Assembly: GCA_905250075.1 (NCBI GenBank)
Contig: CAJNOP010000014.1
Span: 1,710,991 to 1,774,990 of the forward strand
DNA: 64,000 nt
Source: Rotaria sp. Silwood1
Taxonomy: Eukaryota > Rotifera > Eurotatoria > Philodinida > Philodinidae
Direction: 5' to 3'
Part shown: positions 38,770-50,200 of the stretch, in pieces
How the letters are laid out: every line of letters begins with the position of its first letter
Position numbering within the stretch: position 1 is the stretch's first letter
Made by a program: the position numbers and the translations under genes
Notes under the pieces: generated by a model
Seen by the model: only the letters and a program-made list of their open reading frames with translations
What the model was told of the DNA's origin: nothing
The model's database searches: none

Positions 38770-39010
38770 TACTGAGGTCGAGCTTGGGTATGCGTATAGA
38801 TGTGGGCAAGTAAATGTAGTTTTGAGAGTGGGTGTGGATGTGACCGTAGCTGTAGATGAAGAGGAGATCCACACCCTTATCCACACCTACACATCACACC
38901 CACAGTCACACGCTACGCCAACACCCTTACCACTCACGCACCCATTACACTATTCACACCTTTCGCGGCTTTGTCGAAACACAATTATCGTTATCTGGCG
39001 ACATGTATAA
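38770..39010. repeat. GGTGTGG/CCACACC foldback region
   Basis: G-rich words on the + strand (GATGTGGGCAAG near 38798, GAGTGGGTGTGGATGTG at 38825-38841) are followed by C-rich complementary words (CCACACCC, CCACACCTACAC, CACACCC, 38868-38915). The strands could pair into an imperfect hairpin. A shorter unit of the same kind is at 41061-41113. A 62-codon frame running through it opens with TTG and is not a gene. Confidence 0.55.
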
Positions 39011-39039
39011 CTGGTGACGAGCACATGTTACTTTTATTC

Positions 39040-39490
39040 AATGAGAGCAGTGCGTCACTGTTAACGACTGCTTACGACGAAGTATGATAGAAAACGATGA
39101 TTCTTTCTTAAGCCATTTACAGTTGACAGTTATGATGGTTTACGATATTACCTGATGAGTGTTTGCAGTCCCTGTATTGTTACGCTGCTCGTTAACAGCA
39201 AATTTTACGATGATTGTAAACACTGACCACAATTCATAGCACAGCATCGTTTACAATTGCTGTAAACTGTTATCGCAAACAGTTTACGTCTACGATGCCT
39301 TACGATATTTTATCTGCTCAGCGTATACATTCGCCATATTGCTATACTGATCGTTAACAGCAATTTTTTACGGACATCGTTTGTAGTTGCCGTAATATGC
39401 TTTAAACCATCGTTTACGATTGCTGTGTATGGCTGACGCAAACAGCTGCCTGTATTCACCGTAATTGGTTGGTATACAGTCGTGTATGAC
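39040..39490. repeat. Imperfect 160-bp tandem duplication rich in GTTTACGAT words
   Basis: TTTACGATATTACCTG near 39139 recurs as CTTACGATATTTTATC near 39300, and GCTCGTTAACAGCAAATTTTACG near 39188 recurs as TGATCGTTAACAGCAATTTTTTACG near 39348, a period of about 160 bp. Within each unit, ATCGTTTACAATTGCTGTAAAC and related words are partly palindromic (GTAAAC/GTTTAC). Superfamily unknown; noncoding. Confidence 0.65.
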
Positions 39491-39947
39491 CGAGCATGAT
39501 TGACCTGGTAAGATAAATTTAGCATCAAAAACTTTGAAAATCAGTATACCTATGATTGATTATATAAATGTAGCATATGATATGATATGAATTGATGAAG
39601 GTGCCTTTTCTTGTATCATTAATTATTTTCTATTGTAAAAAGTTGATTTCTAGAATATATTGTCGAAACATGTTTCAAATGATCAAAACTGGCATTGACT
39701 ATGAAATAAAGATGTTTTATTTGATTGCACGTATGATATTGATAGATGCCATTGAGCATCCCCTATGTTTGTAACTCACTTGATACTGCATTAATGAATT
39801 TCCTGTGCCTCTGCAATAATAATCACATTTTCTCTTGACACATTGCATTTTTTTGAAACATTTCTCGAAATGGATTTCATTTAGTGTCATGATTAATGAA
39901 TATTTATTTTCGATTATATGAATGTCGCAAAAGCCGTATCAATTTTA

Positions 39948-40262
39948 GTGGTAAACCACGCTATTTCCCAAAACTGGCGTTTTACTATGGTTAATTATAG
40001 CAATGGAAGTCGGTAACCGGATCACTTAAACCGCCCGTTTTTATCATACAGAAATCTACACAACAACGACATTTAAAATTGTCAAAATCGACGGTTTATC
40101 ACAGTTCATCGTCAAAAGTCATGGGCTAACCGATAAGATTGGCGGTTAACCGCGATAGACCGAGCAGAAATGGCAGTTTACCATGGTTAATTGCAGCTAC
40201 GAGAGCCGGTAATCAGACCGATTGAACCGCGATAAACCGCCAATTTTTATCACATGGGAACT
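39948..40262. repeat. Dimeric GGTTTACC/GGTAAACC repeat
   Basis: Two diverged copies about 187 bp apart: GGCGTTTTACTATGGTTAATTATAGC at 39984 and GGCAGTTTACCATGGTTAATTGCAGC at 40171, each followed by an AAACCGCC...TTTTTATCA segment (40029 and 40231). Many words are self-complementary (AGTGGTAAACCACGC at the left edge, GCGGTTAACCGCG near 40141). It directly precedes a hAT-like element. Possibly itself a foldback MITE; no target duplication found. Confidence 0.6.
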
Positions 40263-40274
40263 GTATGTATAGAG

Positions 40275-40282
40275 CTATATGT
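40275..40282. repeat. Target-site duplication, left copy
   Basis: CTATATGT, identical to 40852-40859, flanking the foldback element at 40283-40851. Eight bases is the hAT signature length. Confidence 0.85.
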
Positions 40283-40851
40283 CAGAGATGTCCATCGCGG
40301 CTGAAAATCTGCCGCTGCCGCGCCGCGGCCTTAGAAAAAAAAAGCTGCCGCACCGCTGCCGCGCCGCGACGGTTTATAAAAAAATGTTGCCGCGACGCTG
40401 CCGCACCGCGATGACTTATAAAAGAAACGCTGCCGCGCCGCTGCCGCGATGAATTATAAAATAAACGTGCCGCCACCGCGCCGCTGCCGCGACGGTTTTC
40501 AAAAAAGTGTTTCTAATTTCACTGCTGTGACTATATTTGACCAGAGATATGGGTACTAGTCCATCAGATTTATTCAATATCAGGGCGTTTCATTTGTAAA
40601 TCCTGAAATTCTATTAAATTCATACAGTTTTTCAATGTTCTCCAAAAAAACCCTGCCGCTGCCGCGATGGTTTTTTAAAAAACCTGCCGCTACCGCGCCG
40701 CTGCCTCGTTGACTTTTTAAAAATCTGCCGCTACCGCGCCGCTGCCGCGGTGATTTTTTAAAAAAACCTGCCGCTGCCGCGCCGCCACCGCCATCGCGGC
40801 AGCGGCGCGGCAGCGGCAGCGGCAGCGGCAGCGCCGCGATGGACATCTCTG
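40283..40851. mobile_element. hAT-like non-autonomous element packed with GC-rich CCGCTGCCGCG repeats
   Basis: Perfect 18-bp terminal inverted repeats: CAGAGATGTCCATCGCGG at 40283-40300 and its reverse complement at 40834-40851. Exact 8-bp duplications (CTATATGT) flank it. The CAGAG... end and 8-bp duplication are typical of hAT elements. The inside consists of repeated CTGCCGCTGCCGCGCCGC-type units separated by short A/T spacers (TTTTTAAAAAA), plus an AT-rich core (about 40505-40640). It has no transposase. Frames through it translate to Ala/Arg/Gly strings and are not genes. Perfect ends and an intact duplication suggest recent insertion. It stands out as the GC-richest DNA in the window. 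Confidence 0.9.
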
Positions 40852-41060
40852 CTATATGTGTCATTCAGTATGAAGTATTTCATCGATCTTTTAAATGACT
40901 CCATTTTATGGATAATGAACCATATGATGGCTATGTTTATTTTTATTTTTATCTTTACTGTTATATATCGCATCAAGAACAGACATAGTGATGCTGCATT
41001 ATTTATGATTGATTTATTCAGTGTTTTACATCAGGACTTTGAAGATGCTATTCAAGAAAG

Positions 41061-41113
41061 AGTGTGGGTGTGGCTGTTGATCTTCATGTTTCGATTCACA
41101 TCCACACCCTTTT
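41061..41113. repeat. Second GGTGTGG...CCACACCC hairpin
   Basis: GAGTGTGGGTGTGGCTG (41060-41076) and TCACATCCACACCC (41096-41109) can pair around a short loop. It resembles the 38770-39010 unit. Confidence 0.45.
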
Positions 41114-41718
41114 ATCGATTCTTCTACTCATTTTATATGAACTTTGTACTGAGAGCTTGACGATTTCTATTTGTAGTGGTGCAAAACATTTTGGTTCTGT
41201 TTTTAAAAATGATACCTTCTGTAAAAAAAACTTCTTGTTCTTTTTATGGAAAATATATTTTCGATTACAAAAAATAATCTTTGTTATGTCAGTAAAAATG
41301 TCGTTTCTGAAACAGAACAAAATTTTGTGGAGAGCACTGGTTCTAGAACTGAACCTTGAACTTGAAACCTGTCTATCTCTATTCATTTCATGCAATTAAT
41401 GTTCTTTTTATTAAAGTCATGTAATCATCTATTCAATCTCAAGCATGTTAATCTTCTTGGTTTTTCAATCTAATAGAAAAACATTAATCCATTAATCTGA
41501 TTTTCAATAATAATAATACAAAGAACGTATTATTTCATCTTTAAAAATGTCAAATCATTGTTAAATATAATATTTTTTAAAATAAATTTAAAACAATGCA
41601 TATGATATATTTCTTTCAATTGTATATTCTTAAAAAGATACAATTTAATAGAATCTACACGTCTGAAACGATGCTTCATGCATTCTGTCTATTTTTTTCT
41701 TTTGTTTGTATTTCATAT

Positions 41719-42063
41719 TTATCCAGGACCAAATGAAACAGGTAAACGTTCAACAGCTCGTAAACATTCATATTGAAGACGATATTGATTGTATTCTCGT
41801 AAAAATTGTTTATCTTCATGAATCGGTAATTTAAGTACCATAGCCAACTCGAACCATATCATGAATTCATGTTGTCTTTGTAACCATGTCGAATAATCAT
41901 CAATATAACAATATTTAGCAAATTGTTTGTATTCAGCTGGTTTTAATTTTAATGGTAAAGAATTTCGTATTTGAAATCGACTTGCATTGATCGATGGTAG
42001 AATACATATAATAAGAACATAGGAGAAAAGTAAAATATGATGATGGAAATTTAAAAAAATCAT
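41719..42063 (-). CDS. Small secreted protein of unknown function
   Basis: Single-exon frame of 114 aa on the minus strand. A signal peptide is clear: MIFLNFHHH, then a hydrophobic core (LLFSYVLIICILP) and a likely cut after INA (residue 27). The mature chain of about 87 residues is predicted helical, with aromatic-rich stretches (YCYIDDYSTW, HEFMIWFELAMV) and two cysteines (52 and 100) that could form one disulfide. It ends VSFGPG. I recognise no family. The regular composition, the hydrophobic leader and codon use like the known genes (AT-rich third positions, CGT/CGA Arg) argue for a real gene. No intron and no acceptor-like AG just upstream. Confidence 0.6.
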   Translation of the reverse strand: MIFLNFHHHILLFSYVLIICILPSINASRFQIRNSLPLKLKPAEYKQFAKYCYIDDYSTWLQRQHEFMIWFELAMVLKLPIHEDKQFLREYNQYRLQYECLRAVERLPVSFGPG

Positions 42064-45000
42064 TGTTTTTGTTCGTATATGCTTTTATTCTTAAAAATAA
42101 TTTGAATAATTTTATATTCTTGGTTAAAAAGAAAAGTAAAGAACAGAAGAAAATAGAAATAAAAAAGTGCAAATCAAATTAAAATCATAGACAACACCCA
42201 CTCATGGATATCCGCAATGTGTTTAACTTTGTGAGTCATAAAGAAATGATCTGTGTACATAGAAAATGACAGTACTTTAGAAGAACGTACGACATTTTAC
42301 ACATCAAAAGAACTTCTCATGTTGTACAAAAGATTTTATGAATTTATTCAAATCAGTGTTATAATATCTGTAACCTATTCATTAAGATTTCATCTACCTT
42401 CAAAGAATCGATTTCGATCAAGTATATTCAAATCGCCTGAATTTTTCAGCGATATTTCAAGGAGATATGCAATAAACAAGTGCCAAAACTAGACCATTTG
42501 GTAAATACTAATTTTCTGTAGACTTCTATTCTATATCTGTCACTTTTCTTTTTTTTTCGAAAAAGCATGTCAAACTGTAAGACATGTAGAACTATTGTTT
42601 TAAAACTATTACTTTTTATTTCACGGGTATGGATAGTAAATTTGATACTTTAGAAAACCTCTGTAAAAATGATAATCTATTTATAGTAGTATTTGTACAC
42701 TTGAATGAGTTACTCGAGAAATAAAATTCCGGATTTGAAAAATGTTTAATAGTATGTTCTACTGAACTATACAAGATGCGGAAACGACTAAATTTTACAG
42801 ACTTTCAATATCAGTATGACAAAGATAGATAACAAATGTTCAAAAATCAACAAAATACCTGAATTCGACTTTTCTGCATATACGTTAAATTTCAGCAGAA
42901 ATATGAGAGATTGACAAAATTGGTTAAGAATACTTGAAATTGTACGTAGACAGAACTTTATTTTTGTGTCACAATATGTGACTGAAACTGCAATTTGAAT
43001 AAATCTCAACTAATAGTGTTTTTTATGCTGTATATTAATCATATGACGTCATCTGGACAAAATGACTTGTATGAGACACAATTCAGAATCAGTTTGCAGT
43101 AATTTTAGTAGCAATCAAGATATGAAAAGAAATAACAAGTAATATATTCACTGTGACCTTACCTGCGAAGTATTATGCACGTGATAAATTTCTTTGACAT
43201 TTTTCTTATAGAAAATCTCATATCATATACTAACATTATTTGTTTCTCTTTCTTATACACGATAAGTTTTCTAATGCTAATATTTGGAATGCCAAATGGC
43301 TACATTAAACAGATAAAAATGATTAACGTTTCATCTCAAACTGTCGTACTATAAGAGAATGAAAGATCGAACAAAATAAAAAATCTCGTGGTATATTTAA
43401 GTTTTTCATACACAGCTTTAACAAATAAAGAGTAATATAATTTTCTTGTCGGTTTAAACAAACTTATTTCTCACTCACTAGCTTTCATTTAACACTAGCC
43501 AGATCGTATTTAGTTGAATGATTCAATCTCAGGATTATTTTGTAATCTCGCATGACAAATAATTCGACAATGATTGTTTATTCAATGTTTAGAACAAAAA
43601 ATATATAATAGAAGTCATAGTAAAACTACTATTCAGTCTTGTATTCACAAATTATAGATTGTCTGCTCTAATTCCGCCAACTTCCGACATGTAAATCAGA
43701 AGAAAAGAAATCTGCTTTATTACATGTTTTAACAATAGAACAAAGTAAATATCTTCTTTTTAGATCTTATTCACTCAGAGCTTAGGATTTATCTGCGGTA
43801 AATTTATGATTCCTTTTACATGATAGTGAGAACTTCTTAGTGGAACCTGATCATCAACAAAAGCATAAAAATGGATTGAGAACAGCGAATGATATTGAAT
43901 TTTGACATATTAGGATGTGACGGGACAGGTACTTTGCAATCCTCATAGATAAAAGAAAAGAAAAGCTTTATTAAGAAAAAGAAATCTAACAGACTTTATA
44001 TATTGACATACTCTTTCAAACAATAATAGCTAGAACAAAGTTCTTCGAAGCGTCCGAGATTGCACGATCAGAAAAAAAAACATATTTTTCAAAGAGAAGT
44101 TAGAGGAAGTCCTAAAAAATTTTTGGAAAAAAAATCATTTTATTGTAAAAGATTGAACATTAATAGATTCTCCCATAAGTGTATCTAAATTTCGATTAGT
44201 GTGACAGAAATGAACTTTTTTTTGGATAAGGGAATTAAAATAGATAAACTTTTAACTTTGACTTCATGACTATTATGTAGAATATCTGAAGTTTTCTAGT
44301 TATCTGTTACAGTAGAAAGAAAATATGTTTATAGTACTTAATTAATCGCATTTAATGATGAATCTTTGAACTAACCTTGTGCGAGATTTTTTTAAATATT
44401 TGTTCAAACATGTTTCATGAATAGATTTTGTTATGTCTATACTGCGGAAGAATTCCAATTAGACTGATGATTAAGCTTATTTCATTATACATCAATACTA
44501 TTTCTGTATTCTTTATAATGCATATAATCTTTAGCTCTGTTGACTAATTGCGAAGAATATTTTTGTCAGAAGAATTGTTTTTGAATTAGGTGTATCTTTT
44601 TTAGTGTTCGGCTGTTATTGTTTGTTTCTATTCTCATTAGTAATCTGTCAGTGAGAAAACATCGATTTATACAATGTTATTAATCGATGTGTCAGTCAAA
44701 TGTCTACTTGACATTTAGTAAAACAAAATCTGCACTAAATCTTGAAATTAACAGATCAGAAAATCACCTTTAATCCCCATAGATTATAACAGACAACACC
44801 ATGGAAACATCACAGATAATGACGACATGTTAGAAACAACTCACTACAGTCATTCACACCAACATTTCTCCTTTATCATACATCGTATATCAATCACGTC
44901 TCGTTATAATATATAAACTACTTCCATATTGTAAGTCTGAAGGATTAAGTTAATGGATAGTGAAGAAATGTGTCTCAAAATAAATAGAATAGAATAATAT

Positions 45001-47239
45001 TTCAATGATTAACAACAATAATTATATCGTGTTTCACATTTTAATTTGGTATGAATTGCGCTAACAGCTTTTTCAACCGAAAACCATGTAGTTCTTCAAT
45101 CAAATTATTGTATCGGATTCAAAATGACAATATAAAACCCTTATGATAGAAAGAAAGGGAGAAAAGATATCATTAGTGAGTATACTGACTTCAAGATATT
45201 CTCTCTATCTTTATGAATATTCTATTACCAGTATGTTTCAGGAACGTTATACAATAATCAGATATTTCTTTGGTATCTAAATTTTTGATGTTGAAATACT
45301 TTTAGATAGAAATCGACGGTTCAAAGAAATACCCGCAATTGAAGTCGATGGTTCGATTCTGGTTAACAGAAACGAAAAGCAAACGGTTTCTAAAGAGTAT
45401 CTATGGAGTCGATGGCCTAATAATAATATACTAGATAACTGATATAATAGTCAGTCCTAGAAAGTTTTAAAATTATATCTCATTTTTTGAGATTGTTAAT
45501 GTCTATTATTTTTGAAAACGTAATCTTTTCAAAAGAAAAAGAATGAGGAATTTATCACTGTTATCATATGAAACGAAACTTTAGCGGTATTTCTCGTTCT
45601 TAAATGGAACTAGGATAATTTAAGTATATTTATAATACTGATTTTTTTATGTCTATCATATGTTCAATGACATTCAGCCAACTTAACCGAAAGTATATTC
45701 TTTGCTCTTAGTTGCACAGAAAACATTGAGATCTAGTAAATTTTATGAAAAAAGTTAAACTTGAATAAAATTTTGTTCAAGGAAACATATTTTTTTGTCT
45801 TTGTTGAAAGTAGTTTTTTGAAGAAATAAGCTTTCAGACAAAAAACTATTTGAGTTTACTCCCTAGCTATGAGTGAAAAATTTTCGACTTCGACGGTCCT
45901 CATTTCGATTTTTTTCGGAATCGTCGGGCTCTACTTCTGAATATTCGATGAAGTTATCTATAAAATCATTGCTAGCATAATGCACATGAGCATGTACAAG
46001 TATCCAATACATAATCTGATGTTCTGCAGAAAATTATTGTCTCGGAGTTTATGGGTATTCTAAATTCAGCACTTTTACTTTTCGAGTATGACTCGTTGGA
46101 TCGGTGCTGAACATAGTCTACAGTGAGCATTTTTCCATAGACTAAACAATCAAAAAAATACTTAACTGAATTATTGATGCATTTTTCAATGTCGATTCCA
46201 AATATGAAATTAGTTTTCAATAAGTGTTTCTATATTGCGAAAAATGACTTTTATCTAAAAAAATCTTCAGCTCAACTCTGGAATGACCGCACTAACGCTT
46301 GATAAATGTTATAGATGGAGCGGTACTCTTTGAAAATCTCGTTCTATTGAAAGTTACGGAAAATTATCCAAACTCACTATACTGAACACACGTTTCCGTA
46401 AAAGTATTCGATGTGAACGAAGAATAACTTTTTTTCAAATCTTACACAGATAACAGTGAAAGTTTCCTTTATTTGCATATCGATGAAGTCGAAGATGCAG
46501 TTCCAGATTATATATATATATCATTTTCTCCAAAGTATTATCTCTTTATTATTCAGAAAACAATAACAGGCTCCTAATATTTACTATCGGCGTTTTTCGG
46601 GTAATGATAAGAAGAAGAAAAAAGATCTGCATATCGTTGCTCTACTTAACTTATTAAAGGAGTACATTCTCAAATTTTCAGCTAATCACCATCTGGATGC
46701 CTTACAGTGAAGTCCGAGATCGATCTGATGAATCTAGCCGACATTGTCTTCTCTATTAAAAAGCAATTAGTACAATTTATGTACCATCAACTTCACTAAA
46801 TGTTAACATACCACGTTCTTGTCATGTTTTCATTGTCAAAATTGATAATACAATTACCATTATGTACGAAAATGCAGCTTTTGCACTTTGAGTACGGAAA
46901 AACTATTATTTTTGTTTGATAAGTAAAGAAATAAGAAAAAAGAGAAAATAATGAATCAATCGTTCATTCATATTTATCAAAGAGCAGTCCTTGGCTTTCA
47001 CTGTAAAGAGAGATAAAGAGAATGTGTACAAAAAAAAAAATAGGACGAAATATTCAGTGACAATGATATAAATTTACAGAAAAAAATTTAATAAATAGAC
47101 ACATGTACATAAACAAGATATAAAGTGTATTTTAGTATCTTAAATGAAATATTTTACATGTAAAACCATGTAAGAAACATAAATGACATAATGAAAAACA
47201 GAAAAAAAAAGAAACATTAATGTTTGATAATCTAATCTT
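42064..47239. other. Gene-free 5.2 kb region
   Basis: Apart from a family C repeat at about 44870-45095, I see only AT-rich sequence with short chance frames (none over 85 codons, none with a domain). No RNA gene was recognised. The part near 46950-47239 is A-rich and probably includes the TAF4 3' end. Confidence 0.5.
44870..45095. repeat. Dispersed repeat family C, copy 3
   Basis: Aligns with 36010-36240: TTATAATATATAAACTACTTCC, GTGAAGAAATGTGTCTCAAAAT, AAATAGAATAGAATAATATTTC, ATCGTGTTTCACATTTTAATTT and ACAGCTTTTTCAACC. Same orientation on the + strand. Confidence 0.65.
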
Positions 47240-50200
47240 CTAAGATGATTTATCAAGGGCTTTGAATACAAGTGCTGATCTTTTAAGGTGTTTATCTTTT
47301 TCCATAATGAGTATTAAATCTTGAAGATTTGCTTGACATTTACGTTTTTTTAATTTCTGAAAAATATTTAAAATAATTGTTTTTTTTTTCCAGGTGTGTT
47401 TATTCATATAAGTAAACCTACTAATTTTTTATTAAGACTAAATATATTTGTTGATTTATTAGAAGAAATTCGTTTTGTTATTTGTTGATCTTCATTTACA
47501 GTTTCTTCAAATTTACGTTTTTGTACTGATCCATTGATTAATGTTGTGTCCATATGAGTTTGTTGCATCTATTTTAAACAAATGAAAAATATCATAATAA
47601 AGAAAAATAATTGAGAGATTTGCATATGTCTTTACTTCTTCAGAATCATTAGTTCTTTGACTCTAATAAAGAAAAACAATGAATAAATAATTATTTAGAA
47701 AATAAATCAATCAACTAATCTCTCATTTGTTTATTCATATGAAAAATTATTTTAAACAAGAAATTTATTATTATTTGTTTTTCTTTCCTCTCTATAAAAA
47801 TTAATATAATTTACCTGAATAGAAAGATTCATTCGTTGTTGTGAAACTGATTTAATTTGTTCAATTAAATATTTAAGTCTTTCTTCAGTTGCATGAGAAA
47901 TAAGTGCAAGAACAGAATCATCATGTATTGTTATATTATTACTTTCCCATCGTTTATCTTTTTTAACTAAATAAAATTCATCGAGACAAAATAACCAAAC
48001 TGATATTTGCTTCTTCGTTTTACCTAAATGATCGAAACGTCGACGTAAAATAAGCGCAGATAATAATCTATCATCATGAGCAATATGACGTGTGTGACGA
48101 TCATCAACAGTTCCGGATGTTACTGTCAACAAACCATTATTTCCGACTTTATCATCCAATGATTCGTCTTCATTTCTATAAAATAATAATATATCTAGTA
48201 AATTCAAAAGGTTTTTTTTATGACTTAGAGAATAGATTTTGTTTTTGTTGAAATACTAGCAAAACGTTCGATTTTAGTTTTATAAGATTGTATTTACTAA
48301 TATAGGAGAACTGAATATCAAAGAAATTTTCGTTGATTCATATTTAGAAGATGAAAACAATGACTCTAAATTCAAGCTTAATTTGATGAAAATTTTTAAT
48401 TAGAAAATAAATATGTGCTTTGTCAATCATTTGTCTTACATATAGCATCTGACGACTTATCATTAGTTTGAAATATTTAATAAGTCTTAATATTCTAACG
48501 ACGTACTCTTTTACTTTTCTCTATTAATAATGAAGTTATCTTTTCTACCTAAACATTTTTCACAACGTGACTATAATCATTTTTTGTAGTTTCACTCTGT
48601 TTTCGGATATCTTACTAAGTGCCGAAAAACAAAAGAACTTTATCGTAGCATCATCTAGAGATCCCAATAACATAACAACTCATTGTGGATAGTTTTCTTG
48701 TTAGAAAGAGCAAGGTCTCTACTGCAAAACGATATAAAAACATTTGGTTCAAAATCTTTATCGAAAGTCGAAAAGTTTTAAGAACACATTTGACTCCAAA
48801 CGTTCTCTGCACGTCTCTAGGCTTTTAGAACAAAATCTTCATTCATTGAAAACAATTAATCTTATTTTCCTCTTTTATTTGATATTTTGTGAAACAACTT
48901 TTGCTAGCGAAAAATAAGATTTTTTCCAGCAATCAATTAGGCTTATGTGAGTGCTCGGCGGAAGCATATCAAATATAACAAAATATTAGTTCTTTCTTAT
49001 AAACAAAAAAAAAACCTATTAGGTATTGTACAAGAAAAATCAAGTACTTTTTTTAAATAAAACTGTTTTCTATGAAATCTGTGACTTTGTTTCCTAACCT
49101 ATGCCGTAAAAGTCTTGACATAAAATATTCATTCATTGCTCCACTATTAAAAACCAACTAGTTAAAACAATCACCAAAACGAAGTCGAAAATTACATCTA
49201 CACAAAGCTCATAGTTTATATCTTGGAACTGCTTTAACTCATCATTATTGTAAAGCATTGAATTCTGTACAAGATAAGATGTCACAATAAACAAAATCTC
49301 ATTCTATGAGTTTCTACTAAAGACCTAGTGTCTACATAAATCAGTATTCGTTAAAAAATGTAAAAATGAATAACACGCTTCATATAGCAAACTTTATTCT
49401 AAAAAACTGAGCTGTTAAAAACTGTTTTATATTTTGAATTTGACAAATTTCAAACGAAATACCCAAATAGTATTCTATACAATCACTAATTTAAAACAAT
49501 CTGATGATAATTTTTTTCAATTTATTCCCAGAAGATAATTCTGAATACATATTCGGAAACAGTGAAAATTTTGAAAGTTCGATGCAAGACAAATCGATCA
49601 AATGTATTTATCATTACTAATTTTGTGTGAAATTGCCTTCTCACAAGAAAACTATCAAGTCTTCACGATGATTTATTGTCACATTATATCGAATAAAAAA
49701 AAAAAAAATCTAATGCAGAACTTCAGCATTATTCGTTTGTTGGTAATGCTAATTTATCAATATATATGACTCACTTAAGTATAGTCCTCTGTTGAATTTG
49801 AATTTGTGGTTGTTGTTGAAGTGATGAAGTATTAATTAATGATGTTGGTTGACTTGTAACAATATCTGTTCTAATTGGTTGATGATTAACAGTTATAATT
49901 TGTGGTTGATGAAGTGTAGTTGTTGCTGTTGATGGTGATAAAAAAGTTCGTTGTAAAAATGAATCAGTTGGTTGAATAATTGTTTGTGAAACTGGTTGAA
50001 TTTGTTGTTGTTGTCCCGTTAAAAGATTTGTATTCGATGATGGAGAAACAGCTGCAACAATTGGGCGTATACTCTAAGAAATTTTTATTTAAAAAACTAA
50101 AACTAAAACTAAAGATATAATTCAATTTACAATTTGAGCTCGAGCTTGTTGTTGTTGTTGTTGCTGCTGTCCAAGTAATGATGCTGTTGAACTGATTAAT

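Noticed and set aside
40282..40976. Several 64-94 codon Ala/Arg/Gly-rich frames on the minus strand.
   Set aside because: They are translations of the GC-rich repeats in the hAT-like element and differ in every frame only by repeat phase.
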